A stretch of 64,000 bases of DNA from Magicicada septendecula (GCA_034769895.1 CM068367.1:315331986-315395985), one strand, 5' to 3'. Numbered from the stretch's first letter, positions 23,355 to 34,827 are shown. Translations and numbers: made by a program. Notes: a model not told the origin generated them from the letters alone.

Positions 23355-23530
23355 TGAAAATCGAGTGCGATAACGTGAGGTGGTATACGTTAGTGACCAC
23401 AGTACTGTGGTTAAGGCTGAAGCAGTAAGTAGAGAGAAGTAGTTTCTATGGTAATATTTCATTTCGAAAATGATTTTAAATATAAATCTTAGAACATGGA
23501 AGTTATGTATGGTTCTCCATACTGATATTT

Positions 23531-24478
<948 letters not shown>

Positions 24479-24768
24479 CCAGTACAACTGCCAAAACAGT
24501 TCTACACATAAGAATACCACTGATAGGTATTAATATACCTTTCAGTTTTATATTAAACAATTTGAGTGCCAGCAATATTTTTATAATTATTAATTCCAGC
24601 TATTATAAGTTCTGTTTGTGATGACTGATATGGGCTGCAATACTAAGGAATCACTTCGTACTTGATAGGCTTTTCAGTTTGAGGTAGTACATGACAGTAC
24701 TAATTTGGTTCATTGTGAGAAACTCTTGGAATGAAAGTATTAATGTTAAACATCCAACCTTGTTGGTG
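24479..24768 (+). repeat. Left arm of a diverged inverted repeat
   Basis: Pairs with 31999-32342 in reverse complement, with recognisable shared blocks (CCAGTACA, AAAACAGT, TTTCAGTTTT, GAGGTAGTAC, TTGGTTCATTGTG, CATCCA). The two arms enclose the mariner/LINE/Tigger nest. The original element is not identified; a foldback or long-TIR transposon is possible. Confidence 0.65.
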
Positions 24769-25096
24769 CATACACTACTTTTATTTTAGTAAAACTAATA
24801 AAGAAACAGTTGTGCAGTTGTTAAAAAGTCCCATACACCAAACTGGACTAATAACTTAAAAGTAAACAAGTGAATCACATTTCTCTACTCATCAATCTCA
24901 GGTGAATCTCACAATTTATTGTGCATAAAAATTAAATTCTTTATACGAGGCTTATCCAAAAAGTAAGTACCGTCTGCGCATATCTCCTGCGCATATTGTA
25001 GTACGAAGGTCGCGCATGTGTAGTTACTTCTTTCTATTCGATCACAAAGTAGCCAAGGTATATTGTTTGTTTACGTTTACTACACATCGGTAATCA

Positions 25097-25828
25097 TGTT
25101 AAAAAAAAATCGATCGGCCCGCCAGTTGTGAAATAAGAACAGTTATTAGGTTTTTGAATGCGAGAAATCTTCGTCCTTATGAAATTCATCGTCAGATTTG
25201 TGAAGTTTATGGACAGAATGCGATTAGTGAAGGTAGAAAGTGGGTTAGGATGTTTAACGATGGAAGAGAAAATGTTCACGATGAGGAGCATAGTGGTCGC
25301 CCGTCCTTAGTCAACGATTAATTACTGCACAGTGTTGACGATAAGGTTCGTTCCAATAGGCAATTCACAATTTCTGATTTGTCACTGGATTTTTCAAACA
25401 TTTCTAGATCATTTTTTTTACACGAAATTGTGGCTGAACATTTACACTACAAAAAACTGTGTTCGAGATGGGTGCCGAAAATGCTAACGGATGGTCACAA
25501 AACGAAACACATGGGAGCAGCCTTGGAATTTTTGCACCGTTATGAAAGAGATGGAAATTGTTTTTTGAAAAGAATTGTCACTGGTGATGAAACATGGGTT
25601 TCTTATGAGACACCAGAAACTAAACGACAGTCACTGCAATGGCGGCATACTGGTTCCCCAAAAGCCAAGAAAGCACAGTCACCTCTTCCTACAAAAAAAA
25701 TCATGTGTACCGTTTTTTGGGACTGTCAGGGAATTTTGTTAGTGGAATGTATGGAACAAGGCACAACGATCAACGCAGAAGTTTACTGTGAAACACTCAA
25801 AAAGTTACGGCGAGCAATACAAAACAAA
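25097..25828 (+). pseudogene. Mariner-2 transposase, 5' two-thirds
   Basis: Helix-turn-helix region readable from about 25130 (RFLNARNLRPYEIHRQICEV), then the SGRPS linker near 25300. An in-frame TAA stands at about 25319-25321. The first catalytic aspartate is in TGDETWVSY near 25580. The sequence is cut by the LINE at 25828 inside the segment before the second aspartate. Frameshifts near 25240 and 25400 also disrupt it. Confidence 0.88.
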
Positions 25829-27346
25829 TCCTGGTTCATTGGAGAAGACCTTGGAAGCGACCATCTGCCGATATTCACCAAAATCTCTCATAGGATTGAT
25901 ACATCTGGGAATAGTGTGCCACAGACGAAATGGAAGCTGAAATCAGCAGACTGGCCCATTTTTCGAAGCGAACTTGACAACTCGCTTATTGCTGCAAAAC
26001 ATGAATCTTCACCAGATCCGAACCTGTCAGAAAAAAATTCACATTCTGCTCTAGATGTTGGGATACTAACAAATGTGATCATCGAGGCAGCACTAAAGTC
26101 CATCCCAAAAATTAAACAAAAACAGGGAAGACCAATGAATGTTTGGTGGAACTCTGAAACAGCTGGAGCAAGGAAAGAAAGACAAAAGGCAAGGCAGGCC
26201 TTGGCAAAACAAAATAATATTGAAAATAGAATCAAGTACAACAGAGCAAATGCACTTGCAAAACGTGAAAATCTTAGTGCAAAAAGAAAAAGTTGGAAAA
26301 GATGTGTAGGTATAATAAATCCCAATACCCCAACTTCAACTGTTTGGAAGAATTTCAAAGCGATCTCTGGTCAAACCTACCACACAATCAACTGTGTTGA
26401 GGATGATGCAGGTAATATTCTTCAGGATGGAAAAACCATCTCAGAACATTTGAATAGAACATACGCCAAAAAATCAGGAGTAAAGACCTCGTATCCCAAA
26501 ACCCTTTCAAAAGAAGAACAGTTCTTCTCATGTAATAAGTTCCACCTATTTCTGCATGCAGATGAGAGTGATGCTGCTGTTACCAGTGGGGAACTTCATC
26601 TAGCTGTTTCAGAGTTAAAGAACACTGCTGCTGGCCCAGATGATATTCACAATGGGATGTTGCGCCACCTAACAGCGGAATTCACTCAAGACATCTTAAA
26701 TTTATTCAATCACATTTGGACCTCTGGAAATTTTCTGGGAGAGTGGAAAACTTCTATCATTATTCCACTATTGAAATCAGGAAAACAGAAACTGAGTACA
26801 AATTCATATCGTCCAATTGCCCTCACATCATGCTTAGGAAAATTACTAGAAAGAATTATAAACAATAGACTTAGGTGGAGATTAGAAAAAAACAACTTGT
26901 TAGATCAGAACCAATTTGGTTTTAGACCTGGCCGAAGTACTGTGGATGCAATCCTCAGGTTGACAGAGGATATCTATGCGGGTTTTCACAACAAGAAGGT
27001 TACAGTTTCTGTTATGGTGGACTTCGAGGCAGCCTTTGACAGGATACCTCCAGCTTCTTTAATACTACAAGCAATGAAAATGGGAATTAAAGGAAGAATG
27101 CTTAGATTCATAGATTCTTTTCTTCAGGACAGAACAATAAATACAAAGATAAATAATACAACATCTGAGGAGATCAAAATCAATAATGGAGTTCCACAGG
27201 GTTCAGTCCTGAGCCCCACACGATTTAACATAATGATGCACGATATAGGAAAATTATTGCCAGTTGAAGTGAAATATAGAATGTACGCTGATGATCTGAC
27301 TGTCTGGACAGTTGAAGCGAATCCAAAATTGGCTACTCAATTACAG
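25829..27346 (+). pseudogene. LINE endonuclease tail and reverse transcriptase
   Basis: It reads in the same frame as the preceding mariner piece, so an uninterrupted 656-codon frame (25379-27349) joins transposase to RT by chance. The LINE part opens with the endonuclease end motif GSDHLPIF. A helical linker follows, then RT motifs: NSYRPIALTSCLGKLLERI, LDQNQFGFRPGRST, motif A VDFEAAFD, INNGVPQGSVLSP and the catalytic YADD at about 27290. The frame ends in a TAG inside the Tigger end. Confidence 0.9.
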
Positions 27347-27371
27347 TAGAAGCCCGATATAGCGCGGTTGT

Positions 27372-27420
27372 CGGGTGACATACTTTCCCCCGCGTTATAG
27401 GCGTAACCGCGGTATATCGG
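27372..27420 (+). repeat. Tigger subterminal repeat, left
   Basis: CGGGTGACATACT through GGTATATCGG. A direct-orientation counterpart lies at 29587-29635. Possibly an extra transposase-binding site. Confidence 0.75.
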
Positions 27421-27637
27421 AAGGTGACCTGTACAGTGACAAATGATGGGGAGGGAGGACCAGGAAAAAGGCTACAGCATAATGCACTACTATATACTGT
27501 ATGTAAATTACGTCACCAAATGTAGAAATAAAAAATAAGAAAACTGTATTTTAATCCAATACATATTTTAATCTATTTTAATCCAATGGAATATAAAATA
27601 CACTATTTATACATTGCTCACTCGACCTACTGTAGGC

Positions 27638-29236
27638 CTAATTGTTGGTCTTAAAAAAGTCCGTAATTGTTGTTTGACGGGATAATGCACAGCGTTTCTT
27701 TTCCGCATATTGTTTTATAAACGCGAGGTGCAGCAGATGAACATTATTAGATTCACTTTGCCTCTCCATCCACGAAATTACTTTGTTTATGTGTATTATC
27801 ACTTCACTAACATTTGGAATAACTTCTTTCACTTCCACCCCATTTTCATTTCCATCATCGTCATCGTCTTCTTTTTCTTCGCAATTTGCATTTCGGACTG
27901 CATCGATGATATCTTTATCTCCTATACATTCTGTAACAGGCTCACCGTTGTCAACTTCTGCCCAGTCATTCAAGTCATCTAGAGTGAAGTTGCAATGCAG
28001 AGCACTACTCGCAGACTGTACATCACTATTAGTGAATCCGGCAACAGAGCAATTTCCATCGGCGATGTTTTGTTCAAAGGAACATTTCTTCCAGCAATTC
28101 TGAATCGTAGCCGTACTAATACTTTCCCATGCAAGACCTATTGAATACGCAACTGTTTTCAGGTTTATTGACTTAAGGTAAATTTCAATTTCCTCATCAG
28201 AATTCACTATAGCACTCAGAAGTTCACGGCGGTAATGCGCTTTAAATGCTTTTATGATGCCTTGATCTAATGGCTGGATCAGTGCTGTAGTGTTTTTCGG
28301 CAAGAACATGACTCCGATTTTCCCATCTCTTGACTGTAGCATATCAGCAGGTGGATGTGCTGGACAGTGGTCAAGGGTCAGTACAGCTTTTTCTTCGAGG
28401 TTGAGTGACCGCAGGTGGCTTCTCACAGATGGAACAAATTTTTCATGGAACCATTTACCGAAAATATCACTTGTCATCCAAGCATTTTTTGTATTACGAT
28501 ATGTGATGGGTAATGACGTCATGTTAACATGTTGAAAGCATCTAGGATTTCGGCTTTTCCCTATACAGAGAGGTTTAACTTTGTGGCTGCCTGATTTATT
28601 TGTGGCAAACAGGAGGGTAACTCTATCCTTATTTATTTTTAATCCAGATTTATTTATTGAATTATTCACATCCAGAGTTCTGGTAGGAAGCATTCGAAAA
28701 TACAGAGCAGTTTCATCACAGTTATACACTTGATGGTCATTTAAATCGTTATCGATCATTACTTTGTTTAATGCCTGAGGAAAAAGTGCTGCAGCTTCAC
28801 TGTCACATGATCGTGCTTCCCCTTCAATGCTTATCTGGCTTATACCATGATGAGATTTCCATCGTGAAAACCACCCATCAGATGCATTAAAGTCACTGTT
28901 GCCATGTAAATCACTATGGAATTTCACAGTTTGAGCTCTAATAACTGGTCCTGACAGTGGCACACCTTCACTTCGTTTTATTAAAAACCACCTGTACAGA
29001 CACTCATCTAGTTCACTATCCTTACCTACTTTAGTCTTTTTTCTTTGCAACCCCACTTCACTTTCAACTGTGTTCACAAAACTTTTAAGTTTATCTTCTT
29101 CCTTCATCCACCCTCTAATTGTTCCTTCTGGGATGCCACACTCACGTGATAAACTTGCTTTTGACTCTCCGTTCTTCACACGATCAATTATTTTGAGTTT
29201 ATCACTCACAGAATATGCTTTTCTTTTCTGCGACAT
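27638..29236 (-). CDS. Pogo/Tigger transposase, intact
   Basis: 532 aa from ATG 29236 to the stop at 27638, with no interruption. The upstream in-frame GTG is not needed. Residues about 1-50 form the N-terminal Psq/CENP-B-type helix-turn-helix (KRKAYSVSDKLKIIDRVKNG). About 70-135 is the CENP-B-type second DNA-binding domain, ending in GWFSRWKSHHGI. The DDE catalytic domain follows with its three acidic residues in VYNCDETAL, LTLDHCPAHP and LIQPLDQGIIKAFK. The acidic tail near residues 440-470 is typical of the family. It should cut and paste DNA at TA sites, using the TIRs of this element. It could be active, but expression cannot be judged. The histidine after the second Asp replaces the usual asparagine. 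Confidence 0.93.
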   Translation of the reverse strand: MSQKRKAYSVSDKLKIIDRVKNGESKASLSRECGIPEGTIRGWMKEEDKLKSFVNTVESEVGLQRKKTKVGKDSELDECLYRWFLIKRSEGVPLSGPVIRAQTVKFHSDLHGNSDFNASDGWFSRWKSHHGISQISIEGEARSCDSEAAALFPQALNKVMIDNDLNDHQVYNCDETALYFRMLPTRTLDVNNSINKSGLKINKDRVTLLFATNKSGSHKVKPLCIGKSRNPRCFQHVNMTSLPITYRNTKNAWMTSDIFGKWFHEKFVPSVRSHLRSLNLEEKAVLTLDHCPAHPPADMLQSRDGKIGVMFLPKNTTALIQPLDQGIIKAFKAHYRRELLSAIVNSDEEIEIYLKSINLKTVAYSIGLAWESISTATIQNCWKKCSFEQNIADGNCSVAGFTNSDVQSASSALHCNFTLDDLNDWAEVDNGEPVTECIGDKDIIDAVRNANCEEKEDDDDDGNENGVEVKEVIPNVSEVIIHINKVISWMERQSESNNVHLLHLAFIKQYAEKKRCALSRQTTITDFFKTNN

Positions 29237-29586
29237 CACAAAACTCTACACTATGCGAATTTATGACAAAGACTATACACTTTGATAAGATAATATCAGA
29301 GTATGATCTTATACTGTACTGTAATATGAGGGAGAGAAGGGATTTAGTTGGCTGCTTGCCTTGGCATGAATTCTTAGAAACGTAGAGACTGTAAATAGCT
29401 CGGGCAATTGTTTATGTCTACAGGTACACTTGAACTGGCAATTCTGGCTGTTGTTTACAACGCCGTTTCCAACAACAAGCCTTTGTTTACAATAAACACA
29501 ACGCATTCCAATGTTGTGGCAACGGAAGTCACGATAAACAATTCATAATTTACTCACTCTCTACAAGTAAGAATTTTCGCTAATAA

Positions 29587-29635
29587 CGGGTGACATACTC
29601 TTCACCGCATTATATCCGAATCCGCGGTATATCGG
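29587..29635 (+). repeat. Tigger subterminal repeat, right
   Basis: Direct copy of 27372-27420 with about ten differences. It lies immediately inside the right TIR. Confidence 0.75.
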
Positions 29636-29662
29636 ACCGCGCTATATCGGGCTTCTACTGTA

Positions 29663-31469
29663 ACACAAAAAGCAATCACATCAATATCAATCTGGGCTCA
29701 AAAATTGAGTATGAAGATCTCTTCTGAAAAAACCGAATGTACCTTATTCACTACAAAGTACTCTCTTAAAGAATACAAACCTGAAATTCTCTTGTTTAGT
29801 AAAAATATTAAGTACAACCCACATCCAAAAATTTTGGGAGTGACTCTGGATGAGAAACTTATTTGGAAAAAACACATTGAAACTGTGACAGATAAAACCC
29901 TGATGGGAATTAACTTATTGAAAGCAGTGGCAGGTAGATGCTGGGGAGGAGATACAGTCACGTTGAGACAACTATCTTACATACTGCCAAAAGTTACTTA
30001 TGCTTGCGAGGTCTGGGGAGGCGCAGCACCATCGCACAAGAAAAAGCTGGATGTGATTCAGAACTCTGCCTTGCGTCTCTGTCTCGGATGTTCCCTTACT
30101 ACTCCAAAAAATGCTCTAGAAATAGAACTGAATGTGGAACAACTCAATACTAAAACTGATAAACGAATATGGATCAAATTTTTAAAGAACCAAACTTTTC
30201 CAAACAGCCATCCCTCTTACCATATTGTCTCTACTGGAAACAAACATAAGCAATCCTTTAGCCAAAGAGTATATAGAATGTGCCAAGGACAGGATCAGTT
30301 AACTCCTGAAGAAAGACCTTTTGTGAACTGTATGCCGCCATGGGCATGGACTCCACCAAATGTTTTCATTTCTCTGCCGGGAGATATTACAAAGACTGAG
30401 ACACCAGAATTTTTTAAGCAAGTGGCCCTGCATACAATAGAAGAAAATTACAATGACCACCTACATATCTATACAGATGGTTCACTGTGCTTGAATGAGG
30501 GCCTGTCAGGTGCTGGCTACTATGTTCCTCAGACCAGAGAAAAATATTACATCACCTCATTCTCCGGATCCTCTTTGGACACTGAATTGCTGGCAATATC
30601 AGCTGCTCTACAGCATTGTCTATCCTTGGAATATATGAAGATCTGTATTCTTACAGACTCAAAATCAGCACTACAAACAATTATACAGTATAACCCTACA
30701 GATTATTATTTTAGAGCTAGAGAAATGTTCCATCTACTTCAACTACTGAAAAATAAAATTATCACCTTTCAATGGATCCCTGGTCATTGTGACATATTTG
30801 GAAATGAGACGCCTGATGAAATAGCTAAAATGGCATCTACACTTGGACCAAAACCTCCAGCAGTACGGTCACTTCAAAGTTGTGTCGCAAAAAGCAATAA
30901 AACTTTTAAAAGCCAATGGACAAGGAACTGGAATCAGGAAACTACTGGCCGCCAACTCTTCAAAATACAGAAAATACCAAACGACCTTAGTATATACAGA
31001 AATATTAGTAGAGCAAGTCAGACATTTGGAGCGAGATTAAGAACTGGGCATTTGGTGACAGAAAGCTACCTTAGCGATTCACCAATGTGTAAGGTGTGTA
31101 ATGAGGAGGAGGACATCATTGAGCATACCCTATTAAATTGTACTGGACAGTATGAAGAGAGATACCGACTTAAAGAATTGGTAAAGGAACATGGAAAAGA
31201 GGAGTTATCACTGGCAAAAATAACCACCAATCCACTTCTCTGGGATCTGGCGCATAGAGTTTACAAGAGACATCGAGAGCTGGAAACTCACGAAGAAGAA
31301 GAAGAAGAAGAAGAAGAAGGAGAAGAAGGAGAAGAAGGAGAAGAAGGAGAAGAAGGAGAAGAAGAAGAAGAAGAAGAAGAAGAAGAAGAAGAAGAAGAAG
31401 AAGAAGAAGAAGAAGAAGAAGAAGAAGAAGAAGAAGAAGAAGAAGAAGAAGAAGAAGAAGAAGAAGAAG
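29663..31469 (+). pseudogene. LINE RT C-terminal part, RNase H and cysteine-rich tail
   Basis: Open from 29705 to 31495. The start belongs to the RT thumb region (KILGVTLDEKLIWKKHI). RNase H follows, with HIYTDGSLC (30467), a TELLAI glutamate, LTDSKSALQ (30652) and WIPGHCDIFGNE (30775), giving the D-E-D-D set. A C-terminal CKVCNEEEDIIEHTLLNC motif (about 31090) is the CCHC-like end found in I/R1-type elements. The frame then runs into the GAA array as a chance polyglutamate stretch. Excising Tigger on paper leaves the two LINE halves out of frame, so the LINE was already broken or lost a base. Confidence 0.88.
31292..31469 (+). repeat. (GAA)n tail of the LINE
   Basis: About 178 bp of GAA with GGA interruptions near 31319-31360. 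It is the 3' tail of the LINE, directly before the target duplication. Confidence 0.97.
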
Positions 31470-31479
31470 ACAAAACAAA

Positions 31480-31815
31480 AGGCGTGGACTACTGACTTTC
31501 GGAGTGGTGTTTGTGCATGACAATGCGCGACCGCATACCGCACGTGTAACGACGGCGCTTGTTGATTCATTTCGCTGGGAACAATTCAGTCATCCTCCTT
31601 ACAGTCCAGATTTGGCTCCCAGTGATTTCCATTTGTTTTTGCATCTGAAGAAATTTCTTGCCGGCCAGAAGTTTGCCAGTGATGATGAGATAAAGGGAAA
31701 CGTCCAGCAGTGGTTGAAGTCGCAGGCGGCCGAATTCTTTGAAGCAGGTATATTAAAATTAGTGCCAAGATACGACAAATGTCTTAACTTGCATGGTGAC
31801 TATGTAGAAACGTAG
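31480..31815 (+). pseudogene. Mariner-2 transposase, 3' third
   Basis: Resumes right after the LINE with RRGLLTFGVVFVHDNARPHT (second catalytic Asp in HDNARPH). SPDLAPSDFHLF carries the third Asp. Ends NLHGDYVET at TAG 31813-31815. No stop in this part. Confidence 0.9.
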
Positions 31816-31998
31816 ATTAAGGTATGTAGAATTTTTGAAAAATAAATTAATTTGAAAATAATTTGTATCATTTTCTTAATGCCCAAACGGTACTTACTTT
31901 CTGGATAAGCCTCGTATCTCTTTTCTTAGAATTACAATATTTTGAAAGTAAAATAAATCCATTATATGTTTGATGTTATAACACACATATAAATTATA

Positions 31999-32342
31999 GT
32001 AAGGCTGGATGTTTGACATAAGAACTTACACTCAGATAATTTCCCACAATGAACCAAGTTAGTGCCAGGTACTACCTCAAAATGAAAAGCTGATCAAATA
32101 AGAAGTGATTGACATTAGACATTACAGTTTTGCAAATCCATATCAATCAACACACATGGTACTGCCAATACATATAAATAAAACTGAAATTAGTAACTAC
32201 ATTATATATATTAGTAACAGTAAGTATTACTGTTATTTAAATTATTTATCCACAAAAAAAAACTGAAAGATATGTTAAAAGTATTTAAAGTTACCAGTGG
32301 AATTCTTCTGTATAGACTGTTTTGTCAGGTGTACTGGTATGG
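31999..32342 (-). repeat. Right arm of the inverted repeat
   Basis: Partner of 24479-24768, longer because of an AT-rich insertion near 32190-32250. It ends about 26 bp from the stop codon of the host gene, so it lies in that gene's 3' flank or 3' UTR. Confidence 0.65.
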
Positions 32343-32367
32343 TTTAATTGCTATTGGTACTGTTTTG

Positions 32368-32583
32368 TCAGTAATTGCTATGGTTTAACATATTCCATAC
32401 ATGTTTGAATCTAGAACTGTTTTCATGATTGTGCATTTTGTCTAACTGAGTAACCTTGTTTTGTGATGATGTTACTTTACTTACTGAACTACTAGGCTTG
32501 GAATCAACTGCAGTGTCATTCTCCACAGGATCAGTTGGCTTAACCCAAACTTCTCTATCTTTCTCAAACATGGATTCTTGTTT
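32368..32583 (-). CDS. Host gene, last coding exon (product unknown)
   Basis: Minus-strand exon. The acceptor is a T-rich tract with TACTAATAG ending at 32584. Coding phase 0 starts KQESMFEKDREVW, and TGA is at 32368-32370 (71 codons plus stop). The composition is polar and charged with a serine-rich middle, so probably disordered. It ends FKHVWNMLNHSNY. It is phase-compatible with the exon at 34921-35067. I do not recognise the protein. The evidence is exon structure and composition, not homology. Confidence 0.55.
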   Translation of the reverse strand, partial: KQESMFEKDREVWVKPTDPVENDTAVDSKPSSSVSKVTSSQNKVTQLDKMHNHENSSRFKHVWNMLNHSNY

Positions 32584-32669
32584 CTATTAGTAAAAAAACA
32601 AAATTTGAAAATTTGCATATACGAATATATCAATTGTATTACATACATGCTACTTTATGCACTAGATAA

Positions 32670-32670
<1 letters not shown>

Positions 32671-32710
<40 letters not shown>
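32671..32710 (+). repeat. (TG)n microsatellite
   Basis: 40 bp of pure TG, in the last intron of the host gene. Confidence 0.98.
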
Positions 32711-32712
<2 letters not shown>

Positions 32713-33296
32713 GTTTGTATGAATAGATACTTAATTCCTCTTAATATTTCTTGGATTATCTGCATACACATACAGAAAACTACTGAACAGACAATTATAA
32801 AATTAGAATACACAGTACTGTCATCAGTTTCTACACTCATCCAATGAACATTAAAGCCTTCTTACTACACTAATAAATTTTGCATATTTTTTAATATCAA
32901 TTACTGAATATTGATTAAGCTGCAAATTTTTGTGAAAAATTACTGAAACTGATTTTATTACAATCGTTAATGGATATATGCAAGTATATCCTCTTTCTTT
33001 TTACACCTTTTAATTTTTATAAAGTAAGGTCTCCTAACCTTCAGTGATTTTTGTTTTATTCTGTAGTGACACATTTTTACATGGGTGGAAGAAACCAATT
33101 TTTTTCTTGTTTGTTTCTTTGTAAAAAATAGTGATCTTGTGTTACTATTAAATACGATAATCTACCTTGCCTATTCCAATGACTTCTTATATAATATATT
33201 TTATCATCAGTTAAAATCACTTGAGGTTACCTGTTTCTTAGTAAAAATGCTTAATGTTATTAATTTTTTAATCTACAGAAGTATCTTTGATGTATA

Positions 33297-34827
33297 CTGG
33301 AACCCTGCTAGTCCGAACTAATTGGGACCAAGTCCTGTTCGGATTGGTGTAAATTCAGATTAACTGGGTTATAGGTTATACAGTACTGTATATTATAAAT
33401 ATAAATTGTATAATGTGTATAAACAGTACCACATTCGTGCCTACAATCAAAGTACTGTACAATCAAATGTCTATTTTTGGGTAAAACAAATCGGCCATTT
33501 TATTTTCAGCCTAGTCTGGAAGTATTCACTGACGTGAGTGGATGTGTGTTAGATTTGTGTGATCTATGTTTATTTGTTGTTTGTGGTTTATACTGTAGCA
33601 TGACATATTTTTTTAAGTCTGTACATTAATTTTACGTGTTGCATTTATAAATGAATAAGATGGTGAGAAAGCGAAAACATAATTCGTGTACTTTGAAAGA
33701 CAAACTTGATGTGTTAAAGCGGCTAGATAAGGGAAAGAGTGGTACAAAATTAGCAGCTGAATTCGGTATTAGTAAGGCGACAATAAGTGATTGGAAAAAA
33801 ATTGCACTAAGATTGAGTATTTTGTGTTACGGCAACAGAGAAGGTTTTCAAGTAACGCCATACATCAAAGGTGTCAGACTTTAACAAAGTCGTCGAAGCC
33901 CTGTTTACGTGGTTTTCTCAAGAAAGACTGAGAGGTGTTCTCCTTAGTGGTCCCTTAATCCAGAAAAAGGCAGTTTATCTTAATAAACTTATGAATGGTG
34001 ACCCAGAATTTGTCGCCAGCAATGGTTGGCTGGACAGGTGAATGAGAAGGCACGGTGTACAAATGTTAACCATACCTGGGGAATCTCTGTCAGCAGATCA
34101 TTATGCGGCAAAAGAATATGTATCTAAATTTGCAAACATAATTGCATCAGAAAATTATTCACCTCAAGAAGTATATAACTGTGATGAGACAGGATTAAAT
34201 TTTAAGGCATTGCCTAAAAAGAGCCTTGCTGCTAAACAAGAACTTGGTACTCCTGGCTTTAAAAATGTCCAAAGAACGTCTCACTATCTTAGCTTGCAGT
34301 AATGCAGCTGGGACTAATAAGTTGTCTCTCATGGTTATAGGCAAATCTAAAAACCGAAGGCATTCAAAAACATCAACGTCAACTCACTTCCTGTATACTA
34401 AAAGAGCCAAAGAAAAGCATGGATGACCAGCGAATTATTCAAGGACTGGTTTCATGAACAATTTGTGCCCGCTGTTAAAAAGTTCAGTAAAGAAAACGAC
34501 CTACAACCCAGAGCTTTACTAGTCTTAGACAAGCTACAGCACACCCCCCAGAGAAAAATGTATAAACAGAGATATCAAAGCAACGTTTTACCTCCAAACG
34601 TCACTCCATTACTGCAGCCAATGGATCAACAGGTTCTTCAGAACACGAAGTGTGTATATAAGAAATTGCTTCTAAGGTCTCTAATTGAAAACGAGGACCC
34701 TACACAAGCAATTCTTCAAGTCCTCAACAAAGTCACCATAAAAGATGTAATATACTGGACAGCCGAAGGATGGGAAAATGTCATGTGTGGATGGGGACAT
34801 GCATTTAATTCAGTGTTTCCTATTTAA
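33297..34827 (+). pseudogene. Second pogo/Tigger transposase, decayed
   Basis: The left end is a likely TIR (CTGGAACCCTGCTAGTCCGAAC at 33297, next to TA). The right TIR is not found. The transposase starts at ATG 33651 or 33660 with the KRKHNSCTLKDKLDVLKRLD helix-turn-helix and changes frame near 33820, 34040, 34230 and 34420. Catalytic aspartates are readable in VYNCDETGLNF, LLVLDKLQH and LLQPMDQQV. TGA at 34039-34041 sits where GWLDRW-type tryptophan is expected. It lies in the intron between host exons 34921-35067 and 32368-32583, in the opposite orientation to the gene. Confidence 0.85.

Larger units (their letters stand above)
22019..23530 (-). repeat. R1 interspersed repeat, copy c
   Basis: Reversed copy with the cleanest layout. 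From its right end: start segment with hammerhead-like motif (about 23170-23530), unique middle (22500-23160), two satellite units (22175-22490) and hairpin (22019-22047). It lacks the inverted terminal duplication of copy a, so it probably shows the basic R1 structure of about 1.5 kb. Confidence 0.82.
27344..29660 (-). mobile_element. Pogo/Tigger-type transposon, apparently intact
   Basis: Perfect TIRs of about 25 bp beginning CAGTAGAAGCCCGATATAGC, flanked by TA on both sides (27342-27343 and 29661-29662). Length is 2317 bp. The transposase ORF is uninterrupted. A second repeat of about 49 bp stands as direct copies just inside both ends. Of the three nested elements this is the last to arrive and the best preserved. 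Confidence 0.95.
25829..31469 (+). mobile_element. 5'-truncated LINE with RNase H, inside mariner-2
   Basis: Bounded by a 10-bp target duplication ACAAAACAAA (25819-25828 and 31470-31479), and ends in a (GAA)n-rich tail. It starts in the last part of the AP-type endonuclease, so it is 5'-truncated as is usual for LINEs. Order: endonuclease end, RT, [Tigger insertion 27344-29660], C-terminal RT part, RNase H, cysteine-rich end. An RNase H domain puts it in the I/R1-like group of non-LTR elements. I do not name the clade. Confidence 0.9.
24946..31914 (+). mobile_element. Second mariner, split by a LINE
   Basis: TIRs of about 34 bp with three differences begin CGAGGCTTATCC at 24946 and end with its complement at 31914, next to TA on both sides. 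Without the LINE (25829-31469) and one copy of the 10-bp target duplication, the element is about 1318 bp, a normal mariner size. Its transposase belongs to a different mariner lineage from the copy at 4.9 kb. Confidence 0.92.

Noticed and set aside
25379-27349. A functional transposase-reverse transcriptase fusion protein.
   Set aside because: The junction is a LINE insertion with a target duplication. The mariner part lacks two catalytic residues here, and the RT is cut by Tigger.
31170-31570. Minus-strand frames of polyphenylalanine, polyleucine and polyserine.
   Set aside because: They are the complement of the GAA microsatellite.
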